Counted from the stretch's first letter, positions 1 to 9,380 are shown. The stretch is DNA of 64,000 nt from Betaproteobacteria bacterium HGW-Betaproteobacteria-7 (GCA_002840765.1 PHCE01000005.1:124001-188000); one strand, 5' to 3'. Translations and numbers: made by a program. The notes: generated by a model not told the origin, from the sequence alone.

Positions 1-329
1 GGACCGGCATGGGCATCTCGATCGACGATTTCGGCACCCGCTATTCCTCGCTCAACTACCTGCGCCGCTTTTCGGTCAGCACCGTCAAGATCGACCAGTC
101 ATTCGTCCGTGATCTAGGGTTCAGTCATGGCTCGGATGCCATCGTCCATGCCATCATCGGCATCGCCCGCAGCTTCGGACTGCACGTACTGGCCGAAGGC
201 GTCGAGAGCGAAGGCCAGCGCGAAGCACTGCTCCGTCTCGGCTGTCAGGAAATGCAAGGCTATCTGTTCAGCAAGCCACTGCCCGCCGCGCAACTGGAAG
301 ATTTTCTGGCCCAGAACCGCCAGGCCTGA
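1..329 (+). CDS. EAL-domain c-di-GMP phosphodiesterase, C-terminal part (5' truncated by window)
   Basis: This is the end of a gene that starts before the window. The readable part is the C-terminal third of an EAL domain. It has the loop-6 motif DDFGTRYSSL, the KIDQSFVRDL strand, the LAEGVES motif with its catalytic-region glutamate, and the QGYLFSKPLP ending. EAL domains hydrolyse cyclic di-GMP to pGpG. The usual DDFGTGYSSL has Arg in place of the second Gly, a known variation that does not remove the metal-binding Asp pair. Nothing upstream is visible, so partner domains (PAS, GGDEF) are unknown. Confidence 0.9.
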   Translation, partial: TGMGISIDDFGTRYSSLNYLRRFSVSTVKIDQSFVRDLGFSHGSDAIVHAIIGIARSFGLHVLAEGVESEGQREALLRLGCQEMQGYLFSKPLPAAQLEDFLAQNRQA

Positions 330-555
330 GCTACGGCAATCGCCGTAAGCATGGGGATTGGCGTGGCCAGGTCAGACTACGCCTGACCATCCGCCCCCTC
401 CAGCGCACAGCGCCATCCGTGTAGCACCAGACACTGCCCAATTCCGGGGCAAGTGCGACAGCTTTGGAACTTCCCGACATCGCCAATGTCATTTAGCTCG
501 GAAGGGCAGTCCAGAGCAGTCAGAAATTGATCGGTGCTGATGCGGGAGAAAACGT

Positions 556-3165
556 ATGAAACGTACTCTGCTAGCCGCCATCGCGGCATTCGTCACCCTT
601 GCCGCAGGCATCGGGATTTTTCAGAACCAACACCACAGCATCGGCGACGCCTTCGCCCAGAATGCGCCAGCCAACGCTGCGGCGCCGCCGCCCGCAACGC
701 CGCTCCCCGAAGTTTCTGCCGTCGACCAGGACGCCCCGTACCACGAGGCCTGCGCCCGTGAGGGTCTCAGCGAATCCGAGTGCGTCGGCCGGCTGATCTG
801 GTTCAAGGCGACGGGCGGCAATGAACGTTTCCACACCTACACCTTCCAGCAACGCATCGGCGTGCTCGTCGACTGGTTCCGCGTCCTGCGCGCCGACCAG
901 CGCGACGACCGGTTCTGGGCCTGGGGCATCATCAACGACCCGGCCTGCTGCAAGCCGGGCGATCCCGACTGCCCGGCCAAGTCAGCCGATGAAACCTATG
1001 GCTTCGACTGGTGCCCGGGTGATGACGTCTTGCTCAAATACGTCGGCAAGCCCGGCTACGTGGACCCGGCCTGCGGCCTCAAGGATGCCGCGCTCGACCC
1101 GGAGGATCCGCACAGCCAGGGCGGCAAGACCGACCAGCGCCATTCGGCCTGCGACCTCAAATTCGGCACCTCGACCGGGGCGCTGGGCCTGCGCAAGTTC
1201 CCCAACCCGCGCTTTGACGCCGCCCGCTGGCAGGCGCTCAACGGTGGCAATGCCAGCTGGTCCGGCTTCAACGCAACCAAGGCCGCGGCCACCGGCATCG
1301 AATCCGACAGCCGCGTCTCCAAGCTGGCCGATGCTTCGGTCGAGCCACCCTTCCTGATCGGCACCACCTGCGGCTCCTGCCACATCGCCTTCGACCCGCT
1401 CAATCCGCCGGCTGACCCGGCGCACCCGAAGTGGGAAAACATCAAGGGTCTGATCGGCAACCAATACACCCGGATGTCTGAGCTGCTCGGTTCCGGCATG
1501 CCGAAGAGCGCGCTCGAATACCAGATGTTCGCCCACGCCCGCCCCGGCGTCACCGACACCTCGGCCATTTCGCACGACCAGATCAACAACCCCGGCACCA
1601 TCAATGCGCTGATCAACGTTGCCCAGCGCCCGGTGTTCAAGGGCGAAATGATCAGCAAATGGCGCAAGACCACCACCTGCGGCGCCGAGACGAACGAGGA
1701 AAAATGCTGGTGCGAACCCGGCCGCAGCGGCAAGTGCTGGCAGATGAGCACGCGCGACGACGACACGACCACCGTCTTCCTCGGCGGCCAGAAGGTCGCG
1801 CTGCCCGGCGTCCATCACATCCTGAAAGGCGGCGAGGACTCGACCGGCGCCCATGAGGCTATCCAGCGCGTCTATTTCAACATCGGCTCGTGCGCCGAAC
1901 AGTGCTGGGTCAATCATTTCTCCGACATGCGTCAGGTCGACCCCGAGCAGCGTGGATTCGGTCAGACCTCTTTCAATGTCGGCCAGTGTCGGCGTGATTG
2001 CCCGAATTTCCGGGCCGTCGAGGATCGGCTGCAGAACGTCCTCGATTTCTTCGCCTCGGCCGAATCGGACGAAACCAACCTGCAGGCCGCCCGCGCCAGG
2101 CAGAGCATGAGCGGCACCTATACGCCAGCCGACCTCGCCGCCGACCTCGACCAGGAATTTGGTGCCGGCGCCGTCAGTCGCGGCCAGACGGTCTTCGCTG
2201 ACAACTGTGCGCGCTGCCATTCGAGCATCCCGGAAAGCACCGGTGGCGCTTTCCGGAACCGTGACTTCGCCGCCCCCAATGACGCCCACCCGCGCAAGGT
2301 ACGCGCCGATTTCCTGAGCAACGAGCAATCGACGCCGGTCACCGAAATCGGCACTTTCCGCTGCCGTTCGCTGCACTCCAACCACAAGGCCGGCCACCTC
2401 TACATGGAGTATGCCTCGGACACGCTGCGCCGGCAGCCGGCGGTGGCTGACATTCCCGAACGCCCGGAACTCAAGGACGGCGGCCGCGGCTACCTGCGCA
2501 ACATCTCGCTGGTCAATGTCTGGGCGACGGCGCCCTTCATGCACAATAATGCCATCGGCCCCGAAATCTGCGGCAAGCCAGCCAACGCCGACAACGATTT
2601 CCATCGTGCCCGCTATGTCGGCAGCGATGGCAAGCTGCTCGCCGCCCAACCCGAATGCCTGCGCTACGATCCGACGGTGGAAGGCCGCTTCGAGCTCTAC
2701 AAGCGCTCGATGCACGAACTGCTCAATCCCAAGGACCGCGGTACCAAGCGCACGCTGACCAATGCCGACCTGATCATCGATGTCGGCATCCGCCCGCTCG
2801 ACGGCAAGACCGAGAAGCCTTTGGCCGGCTTCGGCCAGGTCAGAATCCCGGCCGGCGCCAGCGCCGGTTTCCTCAATGGCTTGCAGCACAAGCAGTTGGT
2901 CGGCGACCTGTTCCTCGCCAAGCGCCATCCGGAGCGACTGGAAAGTGCCGGCAAGAAGGATCAGCTACCGGTCCTGCAGGCGATGGCCGAGGAAATCCTC
3001 AAGAGCCCGGCCCGCTTCGTCGACATCCTGCGTGAGAAACGCGATTTCCTCAGTGCCAATTACCAGACCTGCACGCAAGAGATCGAAAACGAGGGCCACC
3101 GCTTCGGCGAGGACCTTTCCGAAGCCGACAAGAAGGCGCTGACCGCCTTCCTGGCAACGCTGTGA
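556..3165 (+). CDS. Cysteine-rich diheme c-type cytochrome (RoxA/MauG-like C-terminal motif)
   Basis: An 869-residue exported protein. An N-terminal hydrophobic segment (about residues 4-22) ending near AFAQ looks like a Sec signal. There are two c-heme motifs, CGSCH at 272-276 and CARCH at 551-555. Beyond these are many extra cysteines (CCKPGDPDC, CWCEPG, CAEQC, CRRDC), suggesting several disulfides. The stretch VWATAPFMHNNA after the second heme resembles the WxxAPYLHNG motif of diheme cytochromes of the RoxA/MauG/peroxidase type. The start ATG has GGGAG 7 bases upstream. It is the first gene of a five-gene + strand set with tight spacing (14 bases to the next start), so an operon is likely. 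I do not recognise a named family; substrate and electron partner are unknown. Confidence 0.75.
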   Translation: MKRTLLAAIAAFVTLAAGIGIFQNQHHSIGDAFAQNAPANAAAPPPATPLPEVSAVDQDAPYHEACAREGLSESECVGRLIWFKATGGNERFHTYTFQQRIGVLVDWFRVLRADQRDDRFWAWGIINDPACCKPGDPDCPAKSADETYGFDWCPGDDVLLKYVGKPGYVDPACGLKDAALDPEDPHSQGGKTDQRHSACDLKFGTSTGALGLRKFPNPRFDAARWQALNGGNASWSGFNATKAAATGIESDSRVSKLADASVEPPFLIGTTCGSCHIAFDPLNPPADPAHPKWENIKGLIGNQYTRMSELLGSGMPKSALEYQMFAHARPGVTDTSAISHDQINNPGTINALINVAQRPVFKGEMISKWRKTTTCGAETNEEKCWCEPGRSGKCWQMSTRDDDTTTVFLGGQKVALPGVHHILKGGEDSTGAHEAIQRVYFNIGSCAEQCWVNHFSDMRQVDPEQRGFGQTSFNVGQCRRDCPNFRAVEDRLQNVLDFFASAESDETNLQAARARQSMSGTYTPADLAADLDQEFGAGAVSRGQTVFADNCARCHSSIPESTGGAFRNRDFAAPNDAHPRKVRADFLSNEQSTPVTEIGTFRCRSLHSNHKAGHLYMEYASDTLRRQPAVADIPERPELKDGGRGYLRNISLVNVWATAPFMHNNAIGPEICGKPANADNDFHRARYVGSDGKLLAAQPECLRYDPTVEGRFELYKRSMHELLNPKDRGTKRTLTNADLIIDVGIRPLDGKTEKPLAGFGQVRIPAGASAGFLNGLQHKQLVGDLFLAKRHPERLESAGKKDQLPVLQAMAEEILKSPARFVDILREKRDFLSANYQTCTQEIENEGHRFGEDLSEADKKALTAFLATL

Positions 3166-3179
3166 GCAAGGGGGAGATC

Positions 3180-4058
3180 ATGGCAAACATCCGCACCCTG
3201 GGCGCCCTGGCCGCTTTCGCTGGCATCGCCACCCTCGCCGCCTGCAGCAAGCCGGAACCGCCCAACATCGGCTACGCCCCCTACGACAAGGGCTACCAGT
3301 CAAAAATGGACCTTGCCCAGGTCGAGTACAAATACCCGATTCCGCCGGCCGAACTGGCCAGGATCACTCCGGACTATCTGGCCAAACTCGATCAGGAGCA
3401 GCTCGACCAGCTCTACGGCCGCCTCGCCGCCGGCCCGATCCCGGACGGCGCCTTCGACGGCCGCATCCTGCTGCCGCGCGGCGAAAGCGGCAAGTTTCGG
3501 CTGACCGAAATCGTCGGCGGCTTTACCGGCACGCTGCTCCATCTCAAGGGCCTGGTTATCGAGGACATCGGCGAAACCCTGTGGCGCGGCAAGGTTTTCT
3601 TCCGTGACGAGAAGGTGTTGCGCAATCGCATCGAAGACCTGTCGGTGCTGAAAAAAATGGGACTGGTCGAAGGTGAGCCGAAGAAGATGAATTACGGCGG
3701 CAAGGAAACCTGGCTGCTGTTCCCGGCCAAGCTTTACTGCGGCCAGAGCCTGCTCGATTCCCGCCGCGAGTCGATCATCATCGACTACTTCTTCACTGAC
3801 GAAATCCCCGGCTACCAGGAAAGTCCGGACTACCTCGCCGGTCGGCGCGGACTCAAGGTGCGTGACGAAATCCGCATGATCCGCCCCGGCCTCTATCTCG
3901 GCCGGGCCTACCTGGATCGCGGCTTCGCCCTGAATTTCACCCTCCACGACGAAGCTACAGACGAGCGCTTGCGCGAAGAGTTCGTCAAGACCGGCAAGGT
4001 CCAGGAGGACTGCTGGTCCGGCACGCAGAGCCACGCCGCAGCCATGGGCAAACCCTAG
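3180..4058 (+). CDS. Predicted lipoprotein in the cytochrome cluster
   Basis: A 292-residue protein with a clear lipoprotein signal: a hydrophobic stretch and the lipobox LAAC, with Cys22 as the acylation site. The start at 3180 is preferred over an in-frame GTG at 3162, because the purine-rich GGGGGAG sits just before 3180. No CxxCH motif is present, so it is not a cytochrome. The mature part has no motif I recognise; it contains LRDEIRMIRPGLYLGRAYL-like text, which may indicate a small beta-rich domain. It lies 14 bases after the first cytochrome and 22 bases before the next. It is probably an envelope-anchored accessory or docking protein of the redox module. Function unknown. Confidence 0.7.
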   Translation: MANIRTLGALAAFAGIATLAACSKPEPPNIGYAPYDKGYQSKMDLAQVEYKYPIPPAELARITPDYLAKLDQEQLDQLYGRLAAGPIPDGAFDGRILLPRGESGKFRLTEIVGGFTGTLLHLKGLVIEDIGETLWRGKVFFRDEKVLRNRIEDLSVLKKMGLVEGEPKKMNYGGKETWLLFPAKLYCGQSLLDSRRESIIIDYFFTDEIPGYQESPDYLAGRRGLKVRDEIRMIRPGLYLGRAYLDRGFALNFTLHDEATDERLREEFVKTGKVQEDCWSGTQSHAAAMGKP

Positions 4059-4080
4059 AGGCCGGCGATGGGAGCCCGCC

Positions 4081-6243
4081 ATGCACTTGCGCCAGCTCCT
4101 CCTGGCCTGCCTGCTGAGCGTCGCCAGCGGACTGGGCACTACCATGCCGGCAGCGGCTGAAAAGCCCACTCGGCCGCCGGACTGGGTGGTCACCCCGGCC
4201 GCCCCCGGCGACAATCTGCCGCCGGTCGGACGCTCGCTGTTCGATCAGCTGTTTGCCGTCAGTCGCCAGGGCCAGGCGACGATCGAACTGCCTTTCCCCT
4301 TCGCTTCCTTGCTCGCCCGCATCGATGCCGAGCTGGCACGCGACCCGGCCAGCCCACTGCCGCCGGCCAAGCGCGTCTTGATTCCGCTCGGTCGCTCGTT
4401 GCAGCGCAGCGCCGCCGCCCCCGATTATTTTTCCTATCCGCGCGTCGTCGTCGCAGTTGATGGCGACCCGGCCTCGCCCAACGCCCTCTTCCTCAAGGAT
4501 CGCCTCTATATCGGCTACCAGGAAAAATCGGCCGTGCTCGAAGTCATCAGCTACAACGAAGCGGCCGGCCGCTTTGAGTTCCAGCTGGTCAAGGACTACC
4601 GGGCCGGCAGCCGGCCCCAGGTGTTCTATGCCAACCGCAGCCTGTGTTTCGCCTGCCACCAGAATGGTGCCCCGATCTTTTCCCGTGCCCTGTGGGACGA
4701 AACCAACGCCAATCCCCAGGCCGCCGCCCTGCTCGCCGCCACCGGCCAACCTTTCTATGGCATCCCGGTCGGGCGCGGCATTGATATTCCTTACGCCATC
4801 GACATTGCCAGCGAACGGGCCAACGGCTTCGCCCTGACCCAGAAGCTGTGGCGCGAAGGCTGCGGCGACGACGACCAGAGCGCTCGCCGCTGCCGCGCCG
4901 GTCTGTTCACCGCCGCGCTGCAGCTCGCCCTGGCCGACGGCCAGGCGTGGACGGCCGATGTGCGCTTTGATCAAGACGTTGCCGCGCGCTTGCGAGCCGA
5001 GGCGCAACGCAGCTGGCCCGCCGGGCTGGCGCTCGGCAACGCCGACCTGCCCAACCGCAATCCCCTGCAGAATCTGCCGCACTGGCCCGACGACGAGCGC
5101 GCCCGCGTCGCTCATTCCGACGTCGCCGCCCGCTTTGACCCCTTGCTGCCGCGGCCGCCAAATGGAATCTGGCAGGCCGCGGCACCGGAGGCCATGGCCA
5201 TTGTAGTCAGCGGGCTGGCTGAATTCATCGCCACCTCCGACCGCCGCCGGCTGGCTGCTACCCTCGCCAGGCAGCCCGCAATTGCAACAACCCGACTCAG
5301 CGCCCCGTGCCGGATCGCCGCCCAGCCACCGGCCTCGCGCTGGTCCATCCAATGCGCGCCGGCACCCGGGGAAGCCGGGCCGACGCTGGCCGGCGAAATG
5401 TTCATCCGCAACGGACGGCCGATTGGCGGAAGGCTGCACCGCCTCGCGCTGCCCGGCGGCACTGCCCTGAGCCAGCTCGAACTGGCAGCGGCCAGCCCAT
5501 CAGGCGGCGGCGAAACGGCCTTCCAGCCCCGCCGTGACGGCCGCCCGCTACGTACCGCCGCCGGCCATGCGATCAACCGTCTGATCTGGCGGCATCAGGA
5601 CGGCGACGCCAGCCGCGGCACGGTGGTCGTGGAAATCCGCGAGGAATTCGCCGCCATCGAACAGGCGTTAGCTGCCCTGGTCGAGGGTCCGGAGAGCACC
5701 AGCTTGTTCGCGGCCCGGGCGATTCCGCGGCAAGCCCTGCAGGCCGCCCTGCTCCGCCAACTCAGCCAGCCGGCCGAGCCCCCCTGCTGCGCTGCCGCCG
5801 CGGCCTTGCCGCCGCCCCGCCTGGAAATGCCGGCCGCCATTCCCGGCAGTCCGGCCAGCTTGCCAACCACCCCCGGCCTGCAGGCCTTCTACCCCTATTG
5901 CGCCGTCTGCCACCAGTCGGCCGAAACCTTTCCGCCCAATTTCCTCAGCGGCAGTCCGGAGCAGGTGGCCGCCCGCCTCCGCCACTGCGCACCCCGCCTT
6001 TACGTCCGCCTGGCGATGGCCGATCTGGCGCCGGACCAGCGCGCCAAGACCCCGATGCCGCCGGAAAGCATGCTGCCGGCTTTCGCCAGCGATCCAACTC
6101 ACTGGCGAGCCAGCCCGGCACGCCAAGTACTGCTCGCCCAGGTCGGCGACTGGCTGCGCGCCGAAAGCGGCCAGCCCGCGCAATTGTCGCAACTGCTGAC
6201 CGGCGGCTACGAGGCCTTGCGCCCCTGCCTGCCGGCACCATAA
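4081..6243 (+). CDS. Exported diheme c-type cytochrome, 720 residues
   Basis: The N-terminus MHLRQLLLACLLSVASG...MPAAA is a Sec signal peptide. Two heme-binding motifs are visible, CFACH at 189-193 and CAVCH at 607-611, separated by more than 400 residues. The first is followed by the striking QNGAPIFSRALWDETN segment. The second sits in a compact C-terminal domain of about 110 residues resembling a small cytochrome c. Unlike the other three cytochromes of the cluster it lacks the APYLHNG motif. GGGAG 6 bases before the ATG supports the start. The long middle region (about 230-590) has no recognised motif. Likely periplasmic electron transfer or oxidation of an unknown substrate. Confidence 0.72.
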   Translation: MHLRQLLLACLLSVASGLGTTMPAAAEKPTRPPDWVVTPAAPGDNLPPVGRSLFDQLFAVSRQGQATIELPFPFASLLARIDAELARDPASPLPPAKRVLIPLGRSLQRSAAAPDYFSYPRVVVAVDGDPASPNALFLKDRLYIGYQEKSAVLEVISYNEAAGRFEFQLVKDYRAGSRPQVFYANRSLCFACHQNGAPIFSRALWDETNANPQAAALLAATGQPFYGIPVGRGIDIPYAIDIASERANGFALTQKLWREGCGDDDQSARRCRAGLFTAALQLALADGQAWTADVRFDQDVAARLRAEAQRSWPAGLALGNADLPNRNPLQNLPHWPDDERARVAHSDVAARFDPLLPRPPNGIWQAAAPEAMAIVVSGLAEFIATSDRRRLAATLARQPAIATTRLSAPCRIAAQPPASRWSIQCAPAPGEAGPTLAGEMFIRNGRPIGGRLHRLALPGGTALSQLELAAASPSGGGETAFQPRRDGRPLRTAAGHAINRLIWRHQDGDASRGTVVVEIREEFAAIEQALAALVEGPESTSLFAARAIPRQALQAALLRQLSQPAEPPCCAAAAALPPPRLEMPAAIPGSPASLPTTPGLQAFYPYCAVCHQSAETFPPNFLSGSPEQVAARLRHCAPRLYVRLAMADLAPDQRAKTPMPPESMLPAFASDPTHWRASPARQVLLAQVGDWLRAESGQPAQLSQLLTGGYEALRPCLPAP

Positions 6244-6267
6244 GCCACACCAAGAGGGGGAAGCACC

Positions 6268-7785
6268 ATGGACAAGGAACACGAACCCGCCGCCAGCCCC
6301 TGGAAACGCCGTTTCATCGTGCTCTTCCTGCTCGCCGTCGCCCTGCCGGGGCTGATCGGCCTGACCCTGCTAAGGCGTTTCAGCGTCGATGAAGCGGTCG
6401 ACTACGTCAGCCCGACCGAGCACTTCAAGTACGGTTCGACCGGCGGCGAACACGAGATGGGTTTCCCGTACTGGATCTGGCGCGCCTTGCCCGAGGTCTG
6501 CCCGCAATACCTGCCGGGCAAGGGTTACCAGTCGCTGGGCATGGTCTATGAGAAAAACCCAGACGGCAGCGAGCGCGATGTTCCGGTCGGCACCTCGAAA
6601 CGCCGCTACCAGGGCATCGACCGCGTCTTCGTCAATTGCGCCGTCTGTCATGTCAGCACCGTGCGCACGGCAGCCGACCAGCCGCCGACCATCGTCCTCG
6701 GCATGCCGGCGGCGACTTTCAACATGAAAGGCTTCGAGGAATTCTTCTTCCGCTGCGCCGCCGATCCGAAGTTCTCGAAGGAATACATCCTGCCCGAGAT
6801 TGCCCGCCAGGGCGGCGAGCTCAACCTGCTCGACCGCTACCTGGTCTATCCCGCCGCCATCGCCATCATGCGCGACCGGGTGCTGGCCCTGGCCGGGCGT
6901 TTCGACTGGGTGTTCAAGCAGCAGGAATGGGGGCCGGGCAGGGTCGATACCTTCAACTCGGCCAAGGTCATTTTCAACTTCCCGATGCATCTGCTCGACC
7001 CCAGGGAATTCGACGCCCCGGCCGATTTCCCGTCGATCTGGCGGCAGCGCCAGCGCAAGGAGCCGAAGGAGATGCAACTGCACTGGGACGGCAACAACAC
7101 GACCGTCGAGGAACGCAACAAGAGCGCCGCCTTCGGCACCGGGACGACGCCGCCGACCATCGACCTCAAACGCATCAAGCGCGTCGAAGCCTGGATCCTC
7201 GACGCCACGCCACCCGCTTTTTCCACCTTCTTCCCGGTCGACCTCCAGCTGGCCGCGCAGGGCGCACCGATCTACCAAGAGTACTGTGCCGCCTGCCACG
7301 GCGCCTCGGGCAGCGACTTTACGGGTGAGTTCGTCGGCACCATCGAACCGCTGGCCAAAATCGGCACCGACCGCCGCCGGCTCGATTCCTACACCTACAC
7401 GCTGGCCGTCAATCAGGCCACGCTGTACGCCGGTTACCCGTGGCGCTTCACGCATTTCCAGAAAACCCACGGCTACGCCAACATGCCGCTCGACGGTCTG
7501 TGGCTGAGAGCGCCCTACCTGCACAACGGCTCGGTGCCCAGCCTGCGCGACCTGCTCGAACCGGCCGCCAACCGGCCGAAGGCTTTCTACCGCGGCAACG
7601 ATGTCTATGACCCGGTGAAAGTCGGTTTCGTCTCGAACGTGACCGAAGCCGGCGGCAAGAAATTCTTCCGCCTCGACACCACCCTGCCCGGCAACGGCAA
7701 CGGCGGCCACGAGGGCAAGGCCTACGGCACCGCCCTTAGCGCCGGTGAAAAGGCCGCGCTGGTCGAGTTCCTCAAGACATTCTGA
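6268..7785 (+). CDS. Membrane-anchored diheme c-type cytochrome (RoxA/MauG-like)
   Basis: A 505-residue protein with a short basic N-terminus and one transmembrane segment (about residues 16-35), so it is probably tethered to the inner membrane facing the periplasm. Heme motifs are CAVCH at 124-128 and CAACH at 340-344. Near residues 411-427 lies GLWLRAPYLHNGSVPSL, the hallmark stretch of the RoxA/MauG-type and related diheme cytochromes. The FKYGSTGGEHEMGFPYWIW segment early in the protein is shared with the next gene, which is clearly a paralogue of similar length. A GGGGGAAG ribosome-binding site precedes the ATG. The family usually oxidises organic substrates or handles peroxide; which applies here cannot be read from sequence. 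Confidence 0.75.
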   Translation: MDKEHEPAASPWKRRFIVLFLLAVALPGLIGLTLLRRFSVDEAVDYVSPTEHFKYGSTGGEHEMGFPYWIWRALPEVCPQYLPGKGYQSLGMVYEKNPDGSERDVPVGTSKRRYQGIDRVFVNCAVCHVSTVRTAADQPPTIVLGMPAATFNMKGFEEFFFRCAADPKFSKEYILPEIARQGGELNLLDRYLVYPAAIAIMRDRVLALAGRFDWVFKQQEWGPGRVDTFNSAKVIFNFPMHLLDPREFDAPADFPSIWRQRQRKEPKEMQLHWDGNNTTVEERNKSAAFGTGTTPPTIDLKRIKRVEAWILDATPPAFSTFFPVDLQLAAQGAPIYQEYCAACHGASGSDFTGEFVGTIEPLAKIGTDRRRLDSYTYTLAVNQATLYAGYPWRFTHFQKTHGYANMPLDGLWLRAPYLHNGSVPSLRDLLEPAANRPKAFYRGNDVYDPVKVGFVSNVTEAGGKKFFRLDTTLPGNGNGGHEGKAYGTALSAGEKAALVEFLKTF

Positions 7786-7798
7786 GAGGCACGCCATC

Positions 7799-9277
7799 AT
7801 GACAAGCTCCCGCTCCTGCAAAACCTGGCTCAAGGGCATCGGCCTCGCCCTGCTCGTCGTCGCCGTGATCGGCGGCATGATCGGTTACGACCGCGGCTTC
7901 CGCGAGCATCGGCAACCCGACTGGGTCACCGCCACGCCCGACATGCGCTTCAAATACGGCTCGATCGGCGCCGAGCAGGATTCCGGCATCCCATACTGGA
8001 TCTTCTACGTGCTGCCCCGGGTTTTTCCCGAGAAGTTCAAGGAAGACGGCAAGGTCGTCCCCGGCGGCTACGCGGCGCTCGGCGTGCCGTGGGAGATGGG
8101 CCAGGAACTGCCGGTCGGCTTCACCAAGAAAATCATCGGTTTCGCCCGCGTCGCCAACAATTGCGCCGTCTGCCACACCACGACCTACCGCGTGTCGGCG
8201 GATTCCAACCCGGTTTTCGTTGTCGGTGGCCCGGGGCACACGACCAACGTCCAGGCTTTTTTCCGCCTGCTCATCGATTGCGCCCGGGATCCGCGCTTCA
8301 ACGCCGACATCCTGATGGCCGAGATCAACCGCGTCACCCACCTCGACTGGATCGACCAACTGCTCTACCGCTTCCTGATCATCCCGATGACCAAGCAACG
8401 CCTGCTCGAACGCGAAGCCCAGTTCGCCTGGATCTACCGCGAGGACTTCCCGGAATGGGGCCGCGGCCGCGACGACGGCATGAACCTGACCAAGTACTTC
8501 ATGATCAAGGCGCCGATGGACGACACCTTCGGCCCGGCCGACATGCCCGCCATCTGGAACCTGAAGAAATACGACCCGGCCAAGGGCAGCCGCCCGAATT
8601 ACGCCAGCGACACCCACGACGTTCATTCCGTGGTCATCGATTCGGCGCTCGGCGTGCTTGGCGCACCACCCAAAAACAACGCCCGCTTCATGGAGCAGGT
8701 CGAGTGGCTGAAGGCCTATCTGTCGGAACTGCAGCCACCGAATTATCCCTTCCCCATCGACCAGGCCAGGGCAGCCAGCGGCAAAGCCCTGTTTGCCAGC
8801 CACTGCGCTGACTGCCATGCCAGCGACAAGACCGGCACGGCGCTGCCGCTGGCCGAGATCGGCACCGACCGCGGGCGCCTCGACACCTGGAACAAGGACG
8901 CGGCAATCAAGGCCAACCAGGTCGTCAAGGAAATGGGCCTGGAGCGCAAAGGCCTGGTCGAGGAGGATTTGCCCGGCTACCACATTCCCTTCCTCGACGG
9001 CCTCTGGCTGCGCGCCCCCTACCTGCACAACGGCTCGGTGCCAACGCTGCGCGACCTGCTCGAACCGGTGGCCAATCGCCCGAAAGTCTTCTGGCGCGGC
9101 TACGACGTTTACGACCAGGCGAAAGTCGGTTTCGTCACCGACACGCCGGAAGCCCAACGCGTCGGCACCAAGCTCGATACCGCCAGCAAGGGCGGCGGCA
9201 ACCAGGGGCATGAATTCGGCACTGCCTTGTCGGCGCCGGAAAAAGAGGCGCTGGTCGAGTACCTGAAGACCCTTTAG
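7799..9277 (+). CDS. Membrane-anchored diheme c-type cytochrome, paralogue of the preceding gene
   Basis: A 492-residue tandem paralogue of the gene just upstream, with the same layout. There is an N-terminal membrane anchor (about 15-33), FKYGSIGAEQDSGIPYWIF, heme motifs CAVCH (122-126) and CADCH (336-340), GLWLRAPYLHNGSVPTLRDLLEP, and a VEYLKTL end. The start at 7799 gives the anchor directly at the N-terminus; a longer reading from 7745 would overlap the previous gene by 41 bases and adds nothing family-like. It is the last gene of the cytochrome set. The two paralogues may form a heterodimer or act on different substrates; that is inference. Confidence 0.75.
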   Translation: MTSSRSCKTWLKGIGLALLVVAVIGGMIGYDRGFREHRQPDWVTATPDMRFKYGSIGAEQDSGIPYWIFYVLPRVFPEKFKEDGKVVPGGYAALGVPWEMGQELPVGFTKKIIGFARVANNCAVCHTTTYRVSADSNPVFVVGGPGHTTNVQAFFRLLIDCARDPRFNADILMAEINRVTHLDWIDQLLYRFLIIPMTKQRLLEREAQFAWIYREDFPEWGRGRDDGMNLTKYFMIKAPMDDTFGPADMPAIWNLKKYDPAKGSRPNYASDTHDVHSVVIDSALGVLGAPPKNNARFMEQVEWLKAYLSELQPPNYPFPIDQARAASGKALFASHCADCHASDKTGTALPLAEIGTDRGRLDTWNKDAAIKANQVVKEMGLERKGLVEEDLPGYHIPFLDGLWLRAPYLHNGSVPTLRDLLEPVANRPKVFWRGYDVYDQAKVGFVTDTPEAQRVGTKLDTASKGGGNQGHEFGTALSAPEKEALVEYLKTL

Positions 9278-9380
9278 CAAGCGAGTGGCCCGGCTGAACG
9301 CAATGGCATAGCGTGAAGTCCAAGCGAAGAGCGCTTAGGCGAAGCAATCAGTAGATGTACAGGCGAACCTTGGAGGGCGC

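Noticed and set aside
330-555. Short inverted repeat GGTCAG/CTGACC at 370-388 as a terminator after the EAL gene
   Set aside because: Only six base pairs and no T-run; it may contribute but cannot be called. Nothing else is visible in this gap.
982-2928. 648-codon open frame on the - strand opposite the first cytochrome gene
   Set aside because: It is an antisense shadow caused by high GC and codon bias. The + strand has signal peptide, heme motifs and binding site, while the - strand translation has no recognisable motif.
556-9277. Naming the cluster as a rubber oxygenase (RoxA/RoxB/LatA) system
   Set aside because: The APYLHNG-type motif is shared more widely than by rubber oxygenases, lengths differ, and no secretion or downstream aldehyde genes are present. 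Only the broader similarity is kept.
6370-9280. Two 502-codon - strand frames opposite the paralogous cytochromes
   Set aside because: Same reason; both are low-complexity Ala/Gly/Val/Arg translations of the complementary strand and mirror the + genes.
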